Shown here one piece after another: positions 55,925 through 64,000 of a stretch of DNA of 64,000 nucleotides. Position 1 is the first letter of the stretch, and each line of letters starts with the position of its first letter. The notes beneath the pieces were generated by a model, which saw nothing but the letters and a program-made list of their open reading frames with translations, was not told the DNA's origin and ran no database searches. Origin of the DNA: Dentipellis sp. KUC8613 (Eukaryota > Basidiomycota > Agaricomycetes > Russulales > Hericiaceae); the NCBI GenBank assembly GCA_002286715.1, contig NSJX01000038.1, forward strand, positions 204,853-268,852, read 5' to 3'. The translations under genes were made by a program, and so were the position numbers.

Positions 55925-57860
55925 CTACTTTACGACAAAGACACAACGACGCAGACGTGACGCCCGTCTGATATACCTTTTACGCTCATTACATTATCTT
56001 CATAGTAAAAACTGTCCGCTATGATTGTTTGCTCTCGAGTTATGCAGTACGCTCATTTCTTTCTCGTCGTTGGTTTTCATTGCAGGCTCTCTTATATCGT
56101 TGCTTCAAGTTTAACAGCACGCATTTTGTACGTATATCATATGCATTTGACAGTCTGCTGGTGTACGATAGCTTTAGGGGGGTGTGGATGTTCTTATACG
56201 ATTACTATTGACTTGTCTGCCAGAAATCTATCATTCTCCGGAGGCAAAGCTGCGTAAGGCCAATGCTAACGAGTGTCCACTTAATCCCCGGGACGAACCC
56301 AAAGTGCGGAATACGATAAGCCAACGCCAGTTCCTCAAGCACGCTGGAAACTTTACGCGCAGAGCATCAGTGGCAGAACGGATCGAGAGCGCCCAACGCG
56401 AGCGGATGCATTCTAACGGGTATGGGCCAGGATACGGATCGTCTTCGTTAGCATTGTCTCAAACAGATGGGGTGAGTGCACCTTAACGGGGTCGACCTCA
56501 GCTTACCACTTCCGCAGGAACACGTACACCTGCTACAGATGCAGCTCGAGAGAAAGAGCCACCAAACGGTAGCTTGGATGGGTGATGGAGGCAAGAAGGC
56601 GCGATGTCTCACGCGTCAGCGCTTCAGCTGTCATGGACTGAACGCATGAAATCGATGGCAGATTGCCAGCCCCGCAGGACCAACTGGATCTGCGCAAGGC
56701 ATCCTTCATGGTGGTTCACGGCCAAAGGCTGGCTAAAGGCGCACATGATTCACATATTCACTAGTGAATCCCGCTGACCGTCTGCTGGTCGTACAACGCG
56801 GCCACTGTAAAGACATGAATTATATTTCAAACGCGTAGACACTGTAACGGACCTATTGCTCTTCACCTAGATGAATGGGGAAAGTTTGGCCGGTGTGCGT
56901 GTTACCAATGTGTCCTCTCCTGGAAGATGATGCTGCGAACCTGCTATTCACTCTCCTGCTAATTCTGACCTTCATGCTGCACCAGCGCCTCCAGGTAAAG
57001 GCATGAGTACCATTTGCCCTCGAACGATTCACAGGAGATGAACTTGGATGAAGTGGTCCCGGTCGTCGCGCCAGCGGCCTAGTCACGGTGGCTGTGATCG
57101 ACAAGGCAGTGAGGCTTGGCACGCGTGGCGGCCCACTCGGCCCGAGGCAGCCTGTGGCACCGAAGCAGGCGGCCTTCAAGTTCCTCTGTCTTTCATTCTA
57201 CTACAATGGTCCGTCCGAATCCGAATCAGCTATTGCACGCGACACTCTCGTCTTCTGGGTTTCTTGAAGGCCTCGGAGGGCTATGGCTACGATGTGTATC
57301 AAGGTAACGACAACGGTAGCACTAGTGAGTGACACGTGTACTAGGTGTAACTGGCGTCAAGCCGACAAGCGCGCGCTTGGAGACGGCGACAACATCGATG
57401 CTCTGGCACATGGCCGCCATTTTTCCTCCTTCACCACTGCTCTGGAGCCTGTGCTTGCCTAAATATTGACGAGGTCCCTACTCTACAAGCACTGTCCGAC
57501 TCGTCATGCAGTGGTCTTGGGGTGAGTCTTCCTCATCGCCAGACACCCCGGCTTGGCATCGCGACATCCTGACGCTGAAACGTGATAGACGCTCTTCTAC
57601 CGAGTGCAGATTCTGGTGGCTGCTGGGCTATGTCAACTTTGTACTTGTCAAACACAGGATTCAATAGCACAATCAAGTAACATGCCGCGTGCCATCTTTC
57701 AACAAGACGTGCAGATGCGCAATTTTGTTCGCAGGAAATTAATCATTGATCCTGGTCAGGTACGACAATCCCCGCTGTCGAGACAGCAACAGTGCTGGCG
57801 CTGGAGACAATTTGTCGATGTTGATGGCGATGTTGCATTGACATGAGACGTCGCGGCGTC
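55925..57860. other. Intergenic region with a possible relic exon at 56184-56486
   Basis: A plus-strand stretch at about 56238-56470 encodes a basic helical piece (KLRKANANECPLN, TISQRQFLKHAGNF, SVAERIESAQRERM). A GTGAGT...CGCAG intron could join it to HVHLLQMQLERKSH. No start, neighbour exon or domain confirms a gene. The rest is unclassified. Confidence 0.3.
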
Positions 57861-57868
57861 GGACGTCA

Positions 57869-57877
57869 TATATAAAG
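57869..57877 (+). promoter_or_regulatory. TATA box of secreted protein B
   Basis: TATATAAAG lies about 195 bases upstream of the ATG at 58068, followed by a T/C-rich start region with repeated TTCGTTC (57918-57990). Spacing and leader type match those of paralogue A. Confidence 0.65.
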
Positions 57878-58067
57878 GTGTGTCCGCGCGCGCAAAGGAT
57901 ACCCTGATCCCGGTCGATCCTCCTTCGTTCTTCGTTCCCGTCCCCGCTTTCTTTTTCGTTCTCCTCCCTTCGTTTTATTCTTTCGTTCATTTTGCAGACC
58001 CGCGGTCGCGCAACCCTGTCATTCTTTTCTACACGAATTAACCTGAGCGAGGATTTTTGATACCGCC

Positions 58068-60590
58068 ATGGCCTCATTCACGAAACTTTACGCGTATGCT
58101 TCGCTTCTGTCCCTGGTGGGCATGCAAGCATTCGCAGCCAACGACTGGTCCCTGCCCTGCACGCAAGGCCAGTGCTCGTACGACCTCCCGTCGAACAGCA
58201 ACACGTCCGCTACAGTCCAAGTGGTATGTTCTATTCTACCATCGTTACGTGTTTTAGTGCCAATGCGATACAGTGGGGCGCTTCTACCGCAATCTCCGAC
58301 ATCACCGAGGCCGCAGGATGGAAGATCTTGGATTGCGATCCGAACGGGATGAACCAGACGATCCGCATGGTCTGCATGAACGCAGACTCGCAGAATGCGG
58401 GCTGCGATCACGTGATGAAGAACGGCGCTGAGAACAAGCTTGTCCGCATGCCCGAGAGCGTACGTCCAGGCGCTGTTTCTCTCCACACGCATGCGTACTG
58501 ATGAAATTTGTGATGGCAGTGCGGTAAGATGCCGTTCGCGCGTGTCGCGAACATGTGGGTGCCGGCCGACCAGTCCATGCCTGCCGCGACGAGGCGCTCC
58601 CTTCTCCGGCGTGATGGGACGGCACCAACAGTGCATGCTATGACGTTGGATACCAACTTCGGAGCAGCCAATGGGACCCAGTGAGTAGTCCTTTGACTTG
58701 CGTCCCGGCGTACACCACAATTTTTGCTTATATCTGTGTGATAGACACGGGACTGTCTCGTTCGCAGTCCAAGGGCTCAACGCCCCTGGCCAGAATGGCC
58801 AATTCCCATCCGCAATACCTTCTACGCAGGGGCGCCGATATGTTTCGCGACCCGTCATGGATATGAAGCACCGCCGCGGTCTCTTCAGCTGTACGTTCTA
58901 CCTCGCTCATAATACATTCAAGTAGAACTCAAACTCAGTCTTTCGCAGCCATCGGCGATACACTGCAGGGAAAATTCAATGAGACAAAGAAGTCAGATCC
59001 GACGCCTGTGGACGTCAGCGTGGACAAGAAGATCGTGAACCTGGACGTGAATTGTCCGCGTATCAACGGGAACGTCCAAGTCGACCTCAACGCTAAGGCG
59101 CACGCAGATGTCACTGTGGGCGCCATCGCTGCAGGGACCGTCATCCCGCCCAAGCTCGATGACTTCGGATTACTCATCGGTACGATATCCTATGTGCTCG
59201 ATACATGGCTTCAGATCGATCCTAACCCTTGTGGAATTAGGCCTCGATGGAAATATCGATGGGACCATGAATTTGCAGGCGACTGCACAAGGCGCATTCG
59301 ACTCTGGCGCGATCACTGTTTTCACTCTCGGCATTCCCGGTCTTGATATCCCAGGGTATGTAGCAGCCATCCACATCCCCGGACCCGATTTCTGACTGTC
59401 TTTGTTTTAGTATCTTTACTCTTGGCCCCACATTCAATGTGAACGGTGAAGTCACTGGCACTGTCGACCTTCAGCTCGACATGACTGTAGGCTTGGCCTA
59501 CACATTCTCCAACGCCCAGCTGGAGTTCCCTCCTGGCAAAGCCAGTAGCAGCGGCAACTTCGGGCCTAGTGATAACAGTGCGTCACATCCCCTGGCATCA
59601 AGCCTTATTTTTGCTTACCTACGTGTTACAGACTTTGCCCTCTCTGCGAGCCCCGAGCTCGCAGGAAGCGCCAGTCTCACGGCGCATCTAATCCCCACAG
59701 TGCGTGTCTCCGGTGATCCTACACGTATTGCTCTAGAGCCTGACTACACCTGTCATTAGCTCACTGTCGGTATCGACGTCCTGAGCGGCCTCGCCTCCGC
59801 GAATGTCTTCGTCAATCTCGACGCATCCGCCACGCTCGCACTCAACGGCTCCGCGTCAGGCACAGCGTCCGTCGCATCGGGCGGGGCTAAGTCTGGCAGC
59901 GGCACCGCACAGGGCTGCGTCGATGTCAGCACCGGCCTCAACGCGCATGCAGGCGCGGACGCATCGCTCTTCAGCTTCTTTGACAAGACAACCCAGGTGA
60001 CATTGTTCAACAAGAACTTCGACTTGTTCCAGGTACGCTCAAATTTTTTGGTATGTTCACGGATGCTGATTCTATCGGGATGTACGAGTAGAAATGCTTC
60101 ACGCCTAAGGCCAGCGCAAGCTCGAGCTCATCGGCGAAAGCGTCCTCCACCAAGGCCGCGTCGAGCAAGACATCTGCGGCATCTAAATCTGCGTCTACGT
60201 CTGCCCCAGAGAAGGCTGCATCTACATCTGCTGCCGAAAAGAGCACGGCGAAGACGACTGCAAAGGGCGGGGATAACAGTGCACAGAAGGCAACGAGTGC
60301 GGTCTCGGCTTCGTCAACTATAGCCAAGCCTAGTGCGTCAGCGAGCACGGATGAGCCCAATACCACGGCACCTGCAATGATGAAGACGACGAGGGCGATG
60401 CCCATGGAGAGAGCGATGGAGAGGGCGATGATGGAGAAGCGTGCAGGCATCAGCTGCACGTCGTCGTCACCCGTGCTGTCCCTCGTCACCCAGCTCATCA
60501 AAGCTGCCGCGTGCGTCCCTTTCTTCTAATTTTTGTGCTTCCCTATGTTGATGAGGGTCCCGTGGGTTTAGTCAAAAACCAAAGGCGTGA
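58068..60590 (+). CDS. Secreted beta-rich protein B, paralogue of 11037-13749, Ser/Ala/Lys tail
   Basis: Eleven exons: 58068-58223, 58274-58459, 58520-58680, 58745-58890, 58949-59179, 59241-59355, 59411-59577, 59632-59699, 59760-60032, 60092-60510, 60572-60590; 646 residues. Exons 1, 6, 7, 8, 9 and 11 have exactly the lengths of paralogue A (156, 115, 167, 68, 273, 19) and all intron phases agree. The signal peptide ends AFA at residue 23. The beta domain motifs are the same (VIPPKLDDFGLLI, GLDGNIDG, LSASPELAGSA, LFNKNFDLFQKCF). The tail is Ser/Ala/Lys-rich instead of PKAP repeats. Conserved dibasic sites are RRYVSRPVMDMKHRR and MEKR-AGISC. The final exon (QKPKA) was placed by analogy with the A copy; without it the frame would stop at 60529. 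Function unknown. Confidence 0.83.
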
Positions 60591-60779
60591 GCCTCCCAAT
60601 GTTGATATATTGTTGGCGGACGATTCTGTACAGTGTGGTAGCGGTACCCAGTCTGCGGTTACTGGGTGTTGTATTTCATTCTTCGGATTATCTGTGACGC
60701 ATTCCAGATTATTATCTTTAGTGAATCTCTTAGTGGACTCTTTTATGTACTTACCTGTAATGAGACACCCCTGTCGCCC

Positions 60780-61340
60780 TCTCTCGCGCCGCTGCCGCCT
60801 CTTGCGTCGCCGTAAGTCTTTCCGACGTGCTCTTATCACTCACGCCCTTGCTCTCGCGCCTCTACCCACCCTCTCATGTCTGCACTCACGCCTCTTGCCT
60901 GCCAGTCCGCATGCCAGCCCGCATTCTCGCCCCAGCGCGGGCCCTCTCTCGCACCCGTATGCCCTATCTCTCATCCGCTTGCCCCACCACACGCGCGCCC
61001 TACCTCTCGCACTTCGCCCGCGCTGTTCTTCTCGCCCGTCTATCTCCCGCGCTCGCGCGTCCCCGCGCCGCCCCTTCACCGCTGTTCCACGCCCCCGCGT
61101 GGCCGTTTCGCAGTCCCTCGCACCCTCTCGCCGCTCCTCGCGCCCCCTCACCACTCAGGCTTCACCCGCACTCTCGCCGCCCCGCGGTTCACTGTGTACC
61201 TAATCGGCACCCTCCCGCCGCCCGCCGCGCCCCACCATGCCTCAGCGCCGCGTCGCCTTCGCCCCCTCGCGCCCTCCTCGCGTTGTTGCGCCCGTCCCGC
61301 GCCCCGCTTGCGCCGGTCCTTCTCTGCTGCCCTGCATCCC
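60780..61340 (+). repeat. C/T-rich low-complexity block with strand asymmetry
   Basis: About 560 bases in which the plus strand is very poor in G runs and rich in CGCCC, CTCTCGC, CCTCTCGC and CGCCCGC words. The words recur irregularly without one fixed period. It can be read as a long open frame of Arg/Pro/Ser/Leu, but the composition is that of simple sequence, not a gene. Confidence 0.6.
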
Positions 61341-61372
61341 TCCTTGCATCAGCAAAATGTCCAAACCAATAC

Positions 61373-61535
61373 AATGTGAATGCATTGGCATAAAATCTAA
61401 TGCATTGACTGAAATGTCTGAAATGCCTGCGAGAAAACAGGCGGTCCCACTGTGTAATACGAGCCAAGTCTCACCAATGCAATGGCATTGTTCATTGCAA
61501 TGCTTGGATTCGGGCATTGCAATGCATTGAAAGGC
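61373..61535. repeat. Cluster of AATGCATT / CATTGCAATG palindromic words
   Basis: The words TGAATGCATTG, TAATGCATTGA, CCAATGCAATGGCATTG, TTCATTGCAATG, GGCATTGCAATGCATTGAAAGGCATTG occur within 160 bases. Many overlap and are self-complementary, so hairpins or protein-binding clusters are possible. The edge against the GC-rich DNA on both sides is sharp. Confidence 0.65.
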
Positions 61536-61665
61536 ATTGTATCCGACGACCTTAGCAGTGCATGGAGCGCTGGGGAACGGGTAATAAGGTGAATTGCATG
61601 GTATGGTACACAGTGGAGATTGTGCTATTCACAACACGAGGCGGAGCAGCGGGCTCGCCGCACAG

Positions 61666-62143
61666 CGGCCGCAGCGACAAGAGCAGTGCGGGGGACGCAG
61701 CCCTCACTACGTTCCGGCACTCGCCGACGGTGATACGACGCGCAATGACAACGGCGGGGCGACGCACGACAATGACGGCGGCAGCGGCAGCGGGACGCCA
61801 CGCAGGCTACAACGCTTGTGGCGAGCAGCTCAATGTCATGGGCGGCGAAGACGATGGGGTGTGCGCGGCGGGGAGGGCGCTGTGACGGCGGCATCGTCGA
61901 TGACGACGGTGACTCAGCACATACTGATTTCATGGTTGCGGCGTGGTGGGCCTGACGACGGCGAAAACGAGACGCGCCGACGACGCATGATGATGACATG
62001 GCGGGATGGTATCGCGGCGGGCGGCGGGGGCGCTCGGGCAGACGATGGAAAGCGCCGCTATTGCGGCGGCAGCGATGATGGCGGCAGCGACAAGAGCGGT
62101 GCGGGAGACACAACGCTCGCTGCGCTCGGGCAGCTGATCGCCG
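61666..62143 (+). repeat. Diverged direct repeat pair, about 62 bases, 415 apart
   Basis: Copy 1 (61666-61727) and copy 2 (62081-62143) share GGC-GCAGCGACAAGAGC(A/G)GTGCGGG(G/A)GAC and the following CTC...GC-CTCG pattern. The DNA between them is GC-rich with GACGGCGGC-type words. Confidence 0.6.
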
Positions 62144-63380
62144 CCGCTGCGACGTTCGCTTGGGCTCGCGTGCCCCGTAGGGGGCGTTCGCACCGCTGAT
62201 ACGCAGTAAGCGGTCGCCAGGTGGCTGCTCGCTAATGCTCGCAACAGCACCTGCCTTCATTGCTCGCGCACATGAACAAAGGGCGGGAAACTACGCGCGA
62301 CAATGCAGAGCCCTGCACCCGCGCCGCAGTCATGGACATAAGGTCTCACCTTGAGCGTCGCGAAGGGCGACGGAAAGACGGAGGGATGGTCGCCGTTCAT
62401 ATGAAGGGCATGATCAAGGTAGATCAGCGCGAAAATGCAAACAGTGAGGGTGCGGTGACTTGGACGAAGTGGGAGACGGCGCAGGCGAGGGGTGCAAGGA
62501 TGCAGGCGTGGAGGGTGTCGCACGAAATGTTAGCACTGGGGGTGCGATTGTGCGGGCACAGAGCATGGGTGAGATGGCAGATGCGGAGTGCGCATGCGAG
62601 AGTGAGTGATGGCGCAGACTTGTGAGCGGGAATAGACCACATACCTACTGCCGTACGGTGCGGGAATCTGCATCGACGACGAACACCTCCAACGATGCAG
62701 GTACGTCAGTACCCACGTCCACGTTTGCATCCACACCCACACCTAGCCATCAGCGACACGGGAAGCTCTCGCGGCGTGAGCGCAAACGCGGGCGCCAGCC
62801 TCGCCTCCGAATAAGTACGTACTTGGGTCGCACGTCGACTGTATCGACATGAAAACTGCTGTGGCTGCGAAGCCTCGCAGTAGATCCGTTTTGGGGGCAG
62901 AGGGCGGCCAGGAACGGTCACAGGAGACCGCTGGACAGAATAATGCAAGGTCCGTGGATCGCTGCGCCAGCTGAGTACAGCAGGTGGAGCAGGGCCAAGG
63001 TGCGTGCGGCAGGCGGGCGCACGGGATGGGCCACAGATCCGCGTGCAGCGACGTCTGACGGGAAACCGGGTGTAATGGGCGCGGGGGAGTGTGGTTTAAC
63101 GACCTGTTGCTCACACGGGCACAATACACCAGACTCAGTTATTATTAGTCCTCCTCAATTATTCCTGGACCCGACTTAGGGTTCCAGGTCTTCAGAACAG
63201 CTTTTCTCTCCAAAACAGCCTTTTGTCCAAATGCGGATTTCGATAGCACCCTCTGACGTCACACATCGGACCCTCCACGTCTGAAAACCGTTCTTTCGCC
63301 ATCGATGGCACGATGACACCTGACGTCACTGCTCATCGATCATCGCGTGCACGTCACGTCTGCTACCGCAAGAGTTCTTC
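62144..63380. other. Unclassified DNA
   Basis: GC-rich, short frames only, no recognisable gene or element end. Confidence 0.35.
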
Positions 63381-63399
63381 TTCACAACCCAAGGAGATG

Positions 63400-63862
63400 C
63401 CAACAATCCTGACAGACCGGATCGCTTCTCATCAGGTTCGTATGAGATCGACCGACCCCTCGCAACATGCTGGGTGGACGCACCAAATAGAGAGCAAAAA
63501 GAAGAGCAGGAATGGCAGGACATGCTCCAATATCTAGAAGACATCACCCAAGACATTGGAGGGAACTCCGACACACTGCTGAGGCGAAACGCGAACAACC
63601 AAAGGGTGGGCCGTCAAGCAGTACATCTGCAAGTTTGTTGGACTCCGCAGCCTATACATGGCGTAAGTAGCATTACATATGTCTTCGGTCAAAAGAAACC
63701 TGACACAGCATAAATGGCTGCAGACCACGCAGTGGGACATGTCCAGGCTCCCCGTCTTCGACGAAAACAATGTCCGCATTCCATTTGCAACCGTACACGA
63801 TGTCGATTTCCATCGCAATGTACGCATCCGATTCAGCCTATGGAAGTCAGCTATGGAAACAA
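63400..63862 (+). pseudogene. Coding relic or fragmentary repeat gene
   Basis: Three plausible protein pieces follow one another on the plus strand. The first is EQEWQDMLQYLEDITQDIGG (63490-63560). The second, in another frame, is KGWAVKQYICKFVGLRSLYM before a GTAAGT donor (63600-63664). The third is LPVFDENNVRIPFATVHDVDF with VRIRFSLW (63745-63845). Pieces two and three can be joined by an unusually short 33-base intron (GTAAGT to AAAAG), but pieces one and two differ in frame with no GT between them. This suggests a decayed or multi-copy gene; the family is not recognised and the window ends shortly after. Confidence 0.35.
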
Positions 63863-64000
63863 CGTCGGTTATGCGCGAGCGAGAGTGTACTCCCTACATG
63901 TTCTCCCTGAGACAAAACTTTAATTGTCATTACCATCCATTGTAACTGCACCATAGTAACATTTACAAGTCAATAACATGGTTGTAACGTCGCGGCCTTC

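Noticed and set aside
58068..60529. Secreted protein B ending at the unspliced stop 60529
   Set aside because: A GTGCGT donor and TTTAG acceptor give a 19-base last exon coding QKPKA, equal in length and similar to QKAKS of the paralogue.
60827..61393. Plus-strand frame of 188 codons, Ala/Pro/Arg/Ser
   Set aside because: Simple-sequence composition, no start context or splice sites, and it lies wholly in the C/T-rich block.
1..64000. Transfer RNA, ribosomal RNA or CRISPR arrays
   Set aside because: I looked for T-loop motifs (GTTCGAATC and variants), rRNA-like conserved words and regularly spaced identical repeats by eye and found none; CRISPR is not expected in a fungal nucleus.

Overview
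The window is nuclear DNA from a filamentous basidiomycete, most likely a wood-decaying agaricomycete of the polypore type. The evidence is dense short introns (mostly 46-65 bases, GTRNGT-type donors, occasional AAG acceptors), a GH74 xyloglucanase with a CBM1, secreted sedolisin-family (S53) peptidases, a DUF6534-type membrane protein, an F-box gene, and TATA boxes followed by CT-rich leaders. Gene models were built by hand from splice-site logic and reading-frame continuity; no transcript data were available.

Layout: 1-770 is the 3' end of a low-complexity Pro/Ser/Arg-rich protein. 1275-8233 holds three minus-strand genes: a Rad7-type nucleotide-excision-repair protein (8 exons), a zinc alcohol dehydrogenase (10 exons) and a Baeyer-Villiger-type flavin monooxygenase (14 exons). 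9303-10476 carries a degraded F-box-like locus. 11037-13749 is a secreted beta-rich protein whose full-length paralogue lies at 58068-60590 in the same orientation. 13.75-23.9 kb is a gene-poor, repeat-rich stretch with a relic of an F-box gene, a diverged repeat family present in both orientations, GC-rich minisatellites and one plausible small gene. The intact F-box gene is at 24017-25906.

From 27.5 to 60.6 kb gene density is normal: GH74 xyloglucanase, sedolisin A, a homeodomain factor, sedolisin B, an MFS transporter, a large disordered protein, an ankyrin-MYND protein, a C2-domain protein divergent from a mitochondrial-type PP2C phosphatase, a seven-helix DUF6534-type protein, and the second secreted paralogue. 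The right end (60.6-64 kb) is mostly low-complexity and repeated DNA with one coding relic.

Functionally, several genes fit a saprotroph: xyloglucan depolymerisation (GH74-CBM1), extracellular acid proteolysis (two S53 enzymes), uptake or efflux (MFS), and redox handling of alcohols, aldehydes and ketones (ADH next to the monooxygenase). They are not a clear biosynthetic cluster. The observation most worth follow-up is the secreted paralogue pair: both copies keep the same exon skeleton, the same TATA-to-ATG distance, and several dibasic (Kex2-like) sites bracketing a conserved 11-residue segment and a conserved C-terminal peptide, while the tails between them differ completely.
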